A stretch of DNA of 5,271 nt from an uncultured Clostridia bacterium (GCA_937893605.1 CALBGG010000118.1:1-5271), one strand, 5' to 3'. Shown: positions 1 through 5,271, counted from the stretch's first letter. Numbers and translations: made by a program. Notes: generated by a model not told the origin, from the sequence alone.

Positions 1-1492
1 GACGGGCGTAGCGGGTATCGACGGTCGCTGCGCGCGTAATGGTCTCTTTATAAGATACCTGCGGCTTGCCGACGTTAGCCTCGACCTTGAACTCGCGCAG
101 AAGTCTGTCAACGATGATCTCAAGGTGAAGCTCGCCCATACCGGCGATTATGGTCTGACCCGACTCCTCGTCGGTGTAGGTCTTGAAGGTCGGATCTTCC
201 TCCGCGAGCTTCTGAAGCGCGATAGCCATCTTCTCCTGACCGGCTTTGGTCTTTGGCTCGATAGCTACCCGGATAACAGGCTCGGGGAACTCCATGGATT
301 CAAGGACGATCGGATGCTTCTCGTCGCAGAGCGTATCGCCCGTGGTGGTGTTTTTAAGGCCGACCGCGGCGGCGATATCGCCGGAGTACGCAACGGAAAG
401 ATCCTCTCTGTGGTTTGCGTGCATCAGCAGGATCCTGCCGATACGCTCGCGCTGACCCTTCGACGAGTTCAAAACCGTCTTGCCTGCCTCGACGATGCCG
501 GAATAGACACGGAAAAAGCTCAGGCGGCCGACAAATGGGTCGGTCATGATCTTGAACGCGAGTGCGGAGAACGGAGCTTCATCGGATGCTTCACGGGTCT
601 CAGTCTCATCGGTCTTGGGGTTCGTGCCGCTGATAGCTGGAATGTCCAGCGGCGAGGGCATGTAATCAACGATAGCGTCGAGCAGCTTCTGCACGCCTTT
701 GTTTTTATAAGATGTGCCGCAGACCACGGGAACCATCTTGACGGCGCAGGTCGCCTTTCTGATGGCCGCGCGGATCATATCCTGCGGGACTTCCTCACCT
801 TCGAGATAAAGCATCATTATCTCGTCGTCGAAATCCGAGATGGCTTCCAGCATTTTTACGCGGTATTCCTCGGCGAGATCGCGCATATCCTCGGGGATCT
901 CCTCGGTGCGCATATCATTGCCGAGATCGTCGTAATAAATACGGGCATTCATCTCTACGAGATCGATTATGCCTCGGAAATCCGCTTCGGCGCCGATCGG
1001 GAGCTGAATGGGAACTGCATTACACTTAAGTCTGTCATGCACCATTTCAAGAACATGGTAGAAGTCCGCGCCCATGATATCCATCTTATTGACATATATC
1101 ATACGGGGTACGTTGTAATGGTCAGCCTGTCTCCAAACCGTTTCGGACTGCGGCTCAACGCCGCCCTTGGCACACAGTACGGTTACACATCCGTCAAGTA
1201 CTCGGAGCGAACGCTCGACCTCGACGGTAAAGTCAACGTGACCCGGAGTATCAATTATATTGATACGGGTGCCGCGCCAGTGGCAGGTGGTGGCGGCAGA
1301 GGTGATGGTTATACCTCTCTCCTGCTCCTGCTCCATCCAGTCCATGGTCGCTGTGCCCTCATGGGTCTCGCCAATCTTGTAGTTTACGCCGGTGTAATAC
1401 AGAATACGCTCGGTGGTCGTAGTCTTGCCGGCGTCGATGTGAGCCATGATACCGATATTTCTTGTTTTTTCAAGTGAATACTGTCTTGGCAT
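1..1492 (-). CDS. fusA: Translation elongation factor G (EF-G), N-terminal 497 residues; 3' end outside the window
   Basis: EF-G is the cytoplasmic GTPase that drives ribosomal translocation and, with RRF, ribosome recycling. The frame begins MPRQYSLEKTRNIGIMAHID and shows all main GTPase motifs: the P-loop AHIDAGKTT (residues 17-25), switch I RGITI with Thr62, DTPGH (81-85) and NKMD (135-138). A G5-like CGTSYKNKG segment follows. Later come the domain II region (FVGRLSFFRVYSG) and the domain III signature GMGELHLEII. About 200 C-terminal residues are missing because the window ends inside the next codon, so this is an edge truncation and not a broken gene. The ATG at 1492-1490 lies 6 nt after an AGGAG (1499-1503). 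The gene starts 18 nt after the rpsG stop, so it is co-transcribed with rpsL and rpsG. No resistance-type or inactivating change was evident by eye. Identity is essentially certain. Confidence 0.98.
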   Translation of the reverse strand, partial: MPRQYSLEKTRNIGIMAHIDAGKTTTTERILYYTGVNYKIGETHEGTATMDWMEQEQERGITITSAATTCHWRGTRINIIDTPGHVDFTVEVERSLRVLDGCVTVLCAKGGVEPQSETVWRQADHYNVPRMIYVNKMDIMGADFYHVLEMVHDRLKCNAVPIQLPIGAEADFRGIIDLVEMNARIYYDDLGNDMRTEEIPEDMRDLAEEYRVKMLEAISDFDDEIMMLYLEGEEVPQDMIRAAIRKATCAVKMVPVVCGTSYKNKGVQKLLDAIVDYMPSPLDIPAISGTNPKTDETETREASDEAPFSALAFKIMTDPFVGRLSFFRVYSGIVEAGKTVLNSSKGQRERIGRILLMHANHREDLSVAYSGDIAAAVGLKNTTTGDTLCDEKHPIVLESMEFPEPVIRVAIEPKTKAGQEKMAIALQKLAEEDPTFKTYTDEESGQTIIAGMGELHLEIIVDRLLREFKVEANVGKPQVSYKETITRAATVDTRYAR

Positions 1493-1510
1493 AATCTTCT
1501 CCTGATAGGA

Positions 1511-1981
1511 TTACCATCTGAAGTGCGCGAAGGCCTTGTTGGAGTCTGCCATCTTGTGAGTATCCTCGCGCTTCTTGACGGATGCGCCGAGGTTGTTGCA
1601 GGCATCCATGATCTCGCCTGCGAGACGCTCCTTCATGGTCTTTTCGCCGCGCTTGCGGGCATAGCCGACCAGCCAGCGAAGGCCGAGAGTCTGACGGCGT
1701 GCGGGTCTTACTTCGATAGGAACCTGGTAAGTTGCACCGCCGACACGGCGAGCCTTGACTTCGAGGCTTGGCATGATGTTGTTCATAGCTTCGGTGAATG
1801 CGTCAAGGGGCTCCTTGCCGGTCTTCTCCTTGATGATGTCAAAAGCGTCGTAAACGACCTTCTGAGCAACACCCTTTTTGCCGTCCAGCATGATAGCGTT
1901 GATGAGCTTGGTCACCAGAACACTATTGTACATAGGATCGGGTAAAATTTCTCTTTTGGGAACATTACCTCTTCTGGGCAC
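1511..1981 (-). CDS. rpsG: 30S ribosomal protein S7
   Basis: S7 nucleates assembly of the 30S head by binding the 3' major domain of 16S rRNA and lines the E site. The 156-residue product has the usual bacterial length. It carries the family core PRRGNVPKREILPDP at the N-terminus, KARRVGGATYQVPIEVRP in the middle, RRQTLGLRWLVGYARKRGE, and the C-terminal KKREDTHKMADSNKAFAHFRW. The start is taken as GTG (1981-1979), because an AAGGAGG (1990-1996) sits 8 nt upstream and the protein then begins (M)PRRGN as in its homologues. An in-frame ATG at 1999 lies upstream of that ribosome binding site and would add six residues not typical of the family. The gene is second in the str operon. In E. coli S7 is the translational repressor of this operon; whether it is here is unknown. 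Confidence 0.98.
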   Translation of the reverse strand: MPRRGNVPKREILPDPMYNSVLVTKLINAIMLDGKKGVAQKVVYDAFDIIKEKTGKEPLDAFTEAMNNIMPSLEVKARRVGGATYQVPIEVRPARRQTLGLRWLVGYARKRGEKTMKERLAGEIMDACNNLGASVKKREDTHKMADSNKAFAHFRW

Positions 1982-1989
1982 TGTGCTTC

Positions 1990-1996
1990 CCTCCTT
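1990..1996 (-). promoter_or_regulatory. Ribosome binding site that sets the GTG start of rpsG
   Basis: The minus strand reads AAGGAGG here, with 8 nt before the GTG at 1981. It lies downstream of the in-frame ATG at 1999, which rules that ATG out as the normal start. Confidence 0.85.
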
Positions 1997-2022
1997 CATT
2001 AAAAAATGACTTCACAGGTACT

Positions 2023-2045
2023 CGGAACGGCTCTTAGCCATTCCG
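2023..2045 (-). promoter_or_regulatory. RNA hairpin in the rpsL-rpsG spacer, possible S7 control site
   Basis: In the minus-strand transcript, CGGAATGGCT and AGCCGTTCCG form a 10-bp stem closed by a 3-nt AAG loop. One of the pairs is U-G in the minus-strand RNA; on the plus strand the same position would be a C-A mismatch, so the fold suits the operon mRNA better. It is not followed directly by a T-run, so it is not an intrinsic terminator. The spacer is 128 nt, much longer than the 18 nt between rpsG and fusA. In E. coli the equivalent spacer holds the S7 repressor site. Assigning that role here is inference only. The rest of the spacer shows only weak AT-rich sequence and the short inverted repeat GTCTA/TAGAC (2059-2079). 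Confidence 0.5.
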
Positions 2046-2109
2046 TCTGCGCCCCGAGGTCTAATATTATATAGTAGACAACAGGGCAAAAAATTGCTTG
2101 TTGGAACAA

Positions 2110-2532
2110 TTACTTCTTTGCAGCCTTGGGCCTCTTCGCACCGTACTTGGAGCGAGCCTGCATACGACCCGTGACGCCCTGAGCGTCGAGGGTGCCGCGA
2201 ATGATATGGTAACGAACACCGGGGAGATCCTTGACACGGCCGCCGCGGATCATAACGACGCTATGCTCCTGAAGGTTGTGGCCGACACCGGGAATGTAAG
2301 CGGTGACTTCGTAACCGTTGGTCAGACGCACACGAGCGATCTTACGCAGTGCGGAGTTAGGCTTCTTGGGGGTGGAGGTTCGAACTGCGGTGCAGACGCC
2401 TCTCTTCTGAGGGGAGCTCAGGTCGGTCTCGCAATTTTTCAGGGTGTTGAGACCCTTCTGCATTGCGGGGGAGTTGGACTTGTAGGTCGACTTCTCTCTG
2501 CCTTTTCTCACCAGCTGGTTAAACGTAGGCAA
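2110..2532 (-). CDS. rpsL: 30S ribosomal protein S12
   Basis: S12 sits at the 30S decoding centre and helps control tRNA selection and fidelity. The 140-residue protein begins MPTFNQLVRKGREKS and contains the signature TPKKPNSALRK (54-64), EVTAYIPGVGHNLQEHS, RGGRVKDLPGVRYH (96-109) and the basic tail RSKYGAKRPKAAKK. It is longer than the 124-aa E. coli form because of the Gram-positive-type insertion after about residue 26. Lys56 and Lys101 match E. coli K42 and K87 (mature numbering), so the streptomycin-sensitive residues are present. Asp102 matches the aspartate that is beta-methylthiolated in E. coli. The start is TTG (2532-2530): it gives the conserved N-terminus and lies 9 nt from AGGAG (2542-2546). 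The only nearby ATG (2539) is out of frame. The gene is first in the str operon, behind its own promoter. Confidence 0.98.
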   Translation of the reverse strand: MPTFNQLVRKGREKSTYKSNSPAMQKGLNTLKNCETDLSSPQKRGVCTAVRTSTPKKPNSALRKIARVRLTNGYEVTAYIPGVGHNLQEHSVVMIRGGRVKDLPGVRYHIIRGTLDAQGVTGRMQARSKYGAKRPKAAKK

Positions 2533-2619
2533 TTTTCATTTCTCCTTTCTTGAAAAATTCCTTGAAATTCAAGGTTTTTGCGCGGATTATTCGCTTTTGG
2601 GCGCACTAAACCCACACAG
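2533..2619 (-). promoter_or_regulatory. Inferred rpsL 5' untranslated leader with overlapping hairpins
   Basis: With transcription starting near 2619, the leader is about 87 nt. Stem I pairs 2612-2602 (GGTTT-A-GTGCG) with 2584-2573 (CGCGC-AA-AAACC): two 5-bp helices, one U-G pair, and a 1x2 internal loop between them. Stem II is CCTTG-AATTT-CAAGG (2574-2560). It reuses the two C residues that close stem I, so the two cannot both form fully. A second TTCAAG just before the ribosome binding site could also pair with CTTGAA of stem II. This layout could support translational or attenuation control. It matches no leader family that I can recognise, and no function is established. Confidence 0.4.
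2541..2548 (-). promoter_or_regulatory. Ribosome binding site that sets the TTG start of rpsL
   Basis: The minus strand reads AAAGGAGA. The AGGAG core (2542-2546) is 9 nt from the TTG at 2532, which is good spacing, but only 2 nt from the out-of-frame ATG at 2539, which is too close for efficient use. This supports TTG as the rpsL start. Confidence 0.8.
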
Positions 2620-2625
2620 ACTGAA

Positions 2626-2654
2626 ATTTTAGCATAATACACAAAATCAGTCAA
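2626..2654 (-). promoter_or_regulatory. Promoter of the rpsL-rpsG-fusA operon
   Basis: The minus strand has a -35 box TTGACT (2654-2649), a 17-nt spacer and a -10 box TAAAAT (2631-2626). TGC directly before the -10 makes an extended -10. An A-run (AAAAAAATC on the minus strand) lies just upstream of the -35 and could act as an UP-like element. Predicted transcription starts near 2619-2620. A local promoter is needed here because the opposing gene separates rpsL from rpoC. Confidence 0.8.
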
Positions 2655-2678
2655 GATTTTTTTACACAAAAATCAGTC
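2639..2678. repeat. Short direct repeat across the rpsL promoter -35 region
   Basis: On the plus strand ACACAAAATCAGTC (2639-2652) recurs as ACACAAAAATCAGTC (2664-2678), offset by about 25 bp, or roughly two and a half helical turns. The two differ only by one extra A. The first copy supplies most of the rpsL -35 box and spacer; the second lies immediately upstream. It could be a local duplication or a pair of regulator sites. No regulator can be named. Confidence 0.6.
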
Positions 2679-2766
2679 CGGTTTTTGAATTTTATATGTT
2701 TACTTTATTAATTATCAAGTTTTTCGACACATGTGCCGCTTATGTAATGGTTAAAATTTCGTTTTA

Positions 2767-2775
2767 TGATATAAT
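2767..2775 (+). promoter_or_regulatory. Extended -10 promoter of the SLH hydrolase gene
   Basis: The sequence TGATATAAT is a perfect extended -10 (TGnTATAAT). The best -35 at suitable spacing is only TGGTTA (2748-2753), a weak match, so the extended -10 probably compensates. Predicted transcription starts near 2782, giving an untranslated leader of about 28 nt. The promoter lies inside the longer reading frame that could open at 2696, which argues against that upstream start. Confidence 0.65.
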
Positions 2776-2795
2776 TACATTGAGAAAAATCAGAA

Positions 2796-2802
2796 AAGGA
2801 GA
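2796..2802 (+). promoter_or_regulatory. Ribosome binding site of the SLH hydrolase gene
   Basis: AAGGAGA lies 7 nt before the ATG at 2810. The protein then begins directly with a signal peptide. This fixes the start and excludes the in-frame ATG at 2696. Confidence 0.85.
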
Positions 2803-2809
2803 TCACGCA

Positions 2810-4855
2810 ATGTTAAGAAGAATGTTATGCACTTTGCTCGCTCTGATAATGCTCATGTCTTCGGTACCGGCTGCGTTTGCTGACGGAGAATTAAGCGGCA
2901 CAGTTCGGTATTGCTCCGGTCATGGCAGTGACAACACTCATGACTATGAGACTTATTTTTCTTACAGCGACAACTATTTCGGCAGGAGCGGCTACATTTA
3001 CCGGCAGGATCTTGCGGAGGCATCGCTTGCACTTGCACTTGCCTCATTTTCAAGCAAAGACGCGCAAACACTCAGTGATGAGGATAGAAACTTTGTGTCC
3101 ATGATGCAGCAATGCGGCTTTGAAAATATTTCTTCGAACGAATGGTTCGGCAAAAAGCCCGAAATGAGCTCTATAGGCGTTTGTGCCGCGAGCAAGAGCG
3201 TCAAGGATAACTATAATGATTATACGCTCATCGCGGTCGGCATCCGCGGCAATTTCTACCGTCGAGAATGGGGTGGAAACGCCGTTGTCGGTTCGTCGGG
3301 AGATCATGAGGGGTTCTCGCTGGCAAGCGCGCAAGTTCTCAGCTATCTGAAGCAGTTCATCTCCGAGAACAGCATAAGCGGTCCTGTGAAGGTTTGGATG
3401 GCAGGTTACAGTCGTTCGGCAGCGGTGGCAAATATGGCAGCGGCTCAGCTCGACCGCGGATACGATCTCGGTTCCGCAAAGCTTATGCGTAACGACCTTT
3501 ACTGCTACTGCTTTGAGCCGCCGATGGGCACTACCTCAAATGATAGCGATAATCTCATATACGGCAACATACACAATATCGTTAACGAAAACGATCTCGT
3601 TACATATGTAGTTTTCGATCAATGGGGATTTTCGCGATACGGCGTTGATCACACATATCCCACTAAGGGCGATGCCGACTATGACGAGCTCAAGGCTGCA
3701 ATGATCGATGAATTTGATGGCATTCCGAATAACGGCGGCAGCTATTCCATAGACGATTTCAAATACATCGGCTTAAGAACGGCTAAAGACGGCAGCTTCA
3801 AGACATTTTCCGGCAGCAAAATGACACAAAAGCAATATTATAAACTGCTCTCGGACGCAATGGTTACAGACTTTGTCTCTTCCCGCGAGGATTATTCCGA
3901 TAACGTGCAGGACAGCCTTGCCGAAGTGCTGGCAGTTATATTTGACAGGAAGCAGTTCGATTATGAATTATTATTCAGAATATTCGGCCAGAAGCTGAAG
4001 GATAATCTTTTCGACATCATAAGCGGTTATGACGCTTCCGATGTCGGCTCGAGCAAAGCATGCAAAACCGTAGAGCAGCTGTTTTTCGAAAGCCTCAACG
4101 AGGCCGGGATCACTGAATTTGACGCGCAGGGACTCCGCACAGCACTGAGTGTACTGCTCACAAGGCTCACAAAGCTTATGGTCAATAACCCGGACATTGC
4201 GCTGACACTCATTGCAAACATATCGCCGATAATTTCCGCGCACTATGCGGAAACATGCATCGCATGGATGCACACTCTTCCCGACGATTATATGTCTTCA
4301 AAGATTGAAAAGCCTGACTTTAACGGTCTTTTCACAGATATCAATGGTGATGAATGGTACGCCGAGGCTGCTGCTTATAATGATTTAGGCGGCATTATGT
4401 GCGGTATCGGCAATTCCGTCTTCGCACCGAACTTAAACATGTCCCGCGCCATGTTCGCCTGTGTTCTCTATCGCCTGTCAGGCAGCAGCTCAGTTGCCGA
4501 AACTGTGCCGTTTACCGACGTTTCTTCATCCGCCTGGTACTCAAACGCGGTCGCATGGGCTTACAGCCGCGGCATAATCACCGGCTGTCCCGACGGCAGC
4601 TTCTGTCCGGACGCAAACGTCAGCCGCCAGGAGGCAGCTACAATGCTGTACCGGTTTGCGGGCTCACCCGACTGCGGCGGCAAGGACATAAGCTTTGCAG
4701 ATACCGACAGCGTAAGCAATTACGCATGTTCTGCCATTAGTTGGGCTGAATCCTCCGGGATAATATACGGATATTCCGATGGCTGTTTTAAGCCAAACGA
4801 CGCTATAACACGTGCGGAAGCTGCTGCAATGATAATGCGCTGCTGCGAAGCATAA
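2810..4855 (+). CDS. Secreted class-3-lipase-like alpha/beta-hydrolase with three SLH cell-wall-binding repeats
   Basis: This is a 681-residue precursor predicted to be exported and held on the cell wall. The signal peptide has a basic MLRRM start, a hydrophobic core and likely cleavage after AFA (residue 24). The hydrolase region shows lipase-3-like landmarks: IRG (145-147) at the expected oxyanion strand, W154-N157, DHEGF (165-169), and the nucleophile elbow GYSRS with Ser201. NENDLV (Asp262) is followed by WGFSRYG. His478 in AHYAETCIAWM is a candidate third catalytic residue; the triad is inferred. Three SLH repeats begin near residues 508, 568 and 629. The TRAE-like motif is SRAM in the first, SRQE in the second and TRAE in the third. 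SLH repeats usually bind pyruvylated secondary wall polymers. The substrate is unknown (lipid, acyl ester or peptide), and a non-catalytic role is possible. There are 16 cysteines after the signal peptide, 9 of them in the SLH region, which is unusual for an SLH protein. The gene stands alone, divergent from rpsL and convergent with rpoC. Confidence 0.85.
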   Translation: MLRRMLCTLLALIMLMSSVPAAFADGELSGTVRYCSGHGSDNTHDYETYFSYSDNYFGRSGYIYRQDLAEASLALALASFSSKDAQTLSDEDRNFVSMMQQCGFENISSNEWFGKKPEMSSIGVCAASKSVKDNYNDYTLIAVGIRGNFYRREWGGNAVVGSSGDHEGFSLASAQVLSYLKQFISENSISGPVKVWMAGYSRSAAVANMAAAQLDRGYDLGSAKLMRNDLYCYCFEPPMGTTSNDSDNLIYGNIHNIVNENDLVTYVVFDQWGFSRYGVDHTYPTKGDADYDELKAAMIDEFDGIPNNGGSYSIDDFKYIGLRTAKDGSFKTFSGSKMTQKQYYKLLSDAMVTDFVSSREDYSDNVQDSLAEVLAVIFDRKQFDYELLFRIFGQKLKDNLFDIISGYDASDVGSSKACKTVEQLFFESLNEAGITEFDAQGLRTALSVLLTRLTKLMVNNPDIALTLIANISPIISAHYAETCIAWMHTLPDDYMSSKIEKPDFNGLFTDINGDEWYAEAAAYNDLGGIMCGIGNSVFAPNLNMSRAMFACVLYRLSGSSSVAETVPFTDVSSSAWYSNAVAWAYSRGIITGCPDGSFCPDANVSRQEAATMLYRFAGSPDCGGKDISFADTDSVSNYACSAISWAESSGIIYGYSDGCFKPNDAITRAEAAAMIMRCCEA

Positions 4856-4883
4856 AATATGTGAAAAAATCACCCATGGCATA

Positions 4884-4920
4884 AAAATCTCGGCAACACT
4901 TTGTGTATTGCCGAGATTTT
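4884..4920. terminator. Bidirectional intrinsic terminator between the SLH hydrolase gene and rpoC
   Basis: AAAATCTCGGCAA (4884-4896) and TTGCCGAGATTTT (4908-4920) form a perfect 13-bp stem with an 11-nt loop. On the plus strand it ends in TTTT followed by GTTATTT, 28 nt after the hydrolase stop. On the minus strand it ends in a run of five Ts. It can therefore stop transcripts arriving from both convergent genes. Confidence 0.85.
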
Positions 4921-4996
4921 GTTATTTACCTTAGAATAAGCATTATAGGAATACGCCCTACAGATGGTTCTTATGTCGGATTACTGAGCGCTCTCG
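4921..4996. other. Intergenic remainder between the two 3' hairpins, no feature seen
   Basis: No supportable gene or site was seen here beyond the 8-bp palindrome GAGCGCTC (4986-4993) next to the rpoC-proximal hairpin. The stretch would be part of the rpoC 3' untranslated region if rpoC transcripts end at the bidirectional terminator. Confidence 0.4.
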
Positions 4997-5027
4997 ACTG
5001 CGGCGGCAGTCAAAAAGCCGCCGCAGT
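4997..5027 (-). terminator. GC-rich hairpin just after rpoC, possible terminator or 3' stabiliser
   Basis: ACTGCGGCGGC (4997-5007) and GCCGCCGCAGT (5017-5027) form a perfect 11-bp stem with a 9-nt loop, starting 16 nt after the rpoC stop. In the rpoC direction the five-T run lies inside the loop, and none follows the stem, so it is not a textbook intrinsic terminator. On the plus strand a weak TTTGATTGTT follows. It may slow polymerase, protect the 3' end of the mRNA, or act as a back-up for the stronger terminator at 4884-4920. Confidence 0.5.
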
Positions 5028-5043
5028 TTGATTGTTAATTAGC

Positions 5044-5271
5044 TTAGAGTGCGTTGGTCTTTCCGACAAGAGCGGAGAGATCGACATACTGCGCCGGATC
5101 GTCGGTGATGGTATCGTCGGTTTTCTCCTCAAAGTCGCGGTACATGGCAAGTCCGGTACCGGCGGGGATAAGCTTGCCGATGATGACATTCTCCTTAAGT
5201 CCGACAAGGTGATCGACCTTGCCCTTGATGGCAGCTTCGGTGAGAACCTTGGTGGTCTCCTGGAAGGACGC
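5044..5271 (-). CDS. rpoC: RNA polymerase beta' subunit, C-terminal 75 residues; 5' part outside the window
   Basis: The frame enters from the window edge as ASFQETTKVLTEAAIKGKVD and continues HLVGLKENVIIGKLIPAGTG, the near-universal C-terminal signature of bacterial beta'. It then ends with a variable tail (...QYVDLSALVGKTNAL) and TAA. The beta' subunit forms most of the polymerase active-site cleft; this conserved C-terminal segment packs near the secondary channel and the omega subunit. The truncation is only the window edge. rpoC normally lies upstream of the str operon on the same strand, directly or with one small L7Ae-family gene between. Here a gene on the opposite strand follows instead, and the gene ends in its own 3' hairpins. 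Confidence 0.97.
   Translation of the reverse strand, partial: ASFQETTKVLTEAAIKGKVDHLVGLKENVIIGKLIPAGTGLAMYRDFEEKTDDTITDDPAQYVDLSALVGKTNAL

Noticed and set aside
125..1477. A 450-codon open frame on the plus strand opposite fusA
   Set aside because: It lies entirely antisense to a clear EF-G gene, and its protein shows no family I recognise. Long stop-free antisense frames are expected opposite a conserved gene with biased codon use.
1523..1945. Plus-strand open frame opposite rpsG
   Set aside because: It is an antisense shadow of a conserved ribosomal protein gene, with no recognisable product.
1982..1999. In-frame ATG at 1999 as the rpsG start
   Set aside because: The ribosome binding site lies downstream of it, and the added residues (MKEGST) are not part of S7.
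2066..2071. TATAAT on the minus strand in the rpsL-rpsG spacer as an internal promoter
   Set aside because: The -10 is perfect, but no acceptable -35 occurs at 16-18 nt and there is no TG extension; the surrounding DNA is simply AT-rich.
2088..2111. Possible terminator directly after rpsL (AATTG/CAATT stem and six Ts on the minus strand)
   Set aside because: The stem is only 5 AT-rich pairs with a 10-nt loop, too weak, and termination here would cut off rpsG and fusA. At most it is a pause site.
2098..2553. Plus-strand open frame of 151 codons opposite rpsL
   Set aside because: It is an antisense shadow of rpsL, which is unmistakable on the other strand.
2696..2809. Earlier in-frame ATG for the hydrolase gene
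   Set aside because: It would place 38 residues before the signal peptide and run through the promoter. It also lacks a good ribosome binding site, whereas the ATG at 2810 has AAGGAGA at 7 nt.
4942..4947. TATAAT on the minus strand between the two 3' hairpins
   Set aside because: There is no matching -35, and the transcript would run into the bidirectional terminator within a few dozen bases.
5010..5207. Minus-strand open frame of 65 codons overlapping the rpoC end
   Set aside because: It is in a different frame from the clear beta' C-terminus and has no recognisable product.

Overview
The window is a chromosomal housekeeping locus from a Gram-positive bacterium, most likely a member of the Clostridia. 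Three observations support this. The S12 protein carries the insertion after residue 26 that is usual in Gram-positives and is 140 aa long. Strong AGGAGG-type ribosome binding sites precede every gene whose start is visible. The surface protein ends in three S-layer homology (SLH) repeats. The species cannot be named from the sequence. No mobile element, CRISPR array, tRNA or rRNA was seen.

The minus strand carries parts of two universally conserved, highly expressed units. Read in the direction of transcription they are the 3' end of rpoC (RNA polymerase beta', 5271-5044), then rpsL (S12, 2532-2110), rpsG (S7, 1981-1511) and the first 497 codons of fusA (EF-G, 1492 to beyond position 1). The rpsL-rpsG-fusA genes form the classical str operon. 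It has a strong sigma-A-type promoter (2626-2654), an inferred leader of about 87 nt that can fold, a 128-nt rpsL-rpsG spacer holding a 10-bp RNA hairpin, and only 18 nt between rpsG and fusA. rpsL starts with TTG and rpsG with GTG.

Between rpoC and rpsL lies one gene of a quite different kind on the plus strand (2810-4855). It encodes a secreted 681-residue protein with a signal peptide, a class-3-lipase-like alpha/beta-hydrolase region (GYSRS serine elbow) and three C-terminal SLH repeats for cell-wall anchoring. It is transcribed divergently from rpsL and convergently with rpoC. It has its own extended -10 promoter and shares a near-perfect bidirectional terminator (4884-4920) with rpoC.

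The translation genes are ordinary in sequence. The points worth a second look are the foreign-looking surface-hydrolase gene splitting the rpoBC and str clusters, the repeat-bearing promoter and foldable leader of rpsL, the rpsL-rpsG hairpin, and the cysteine-rich SLH region. I found no clear evidence of a wholly new biological system.
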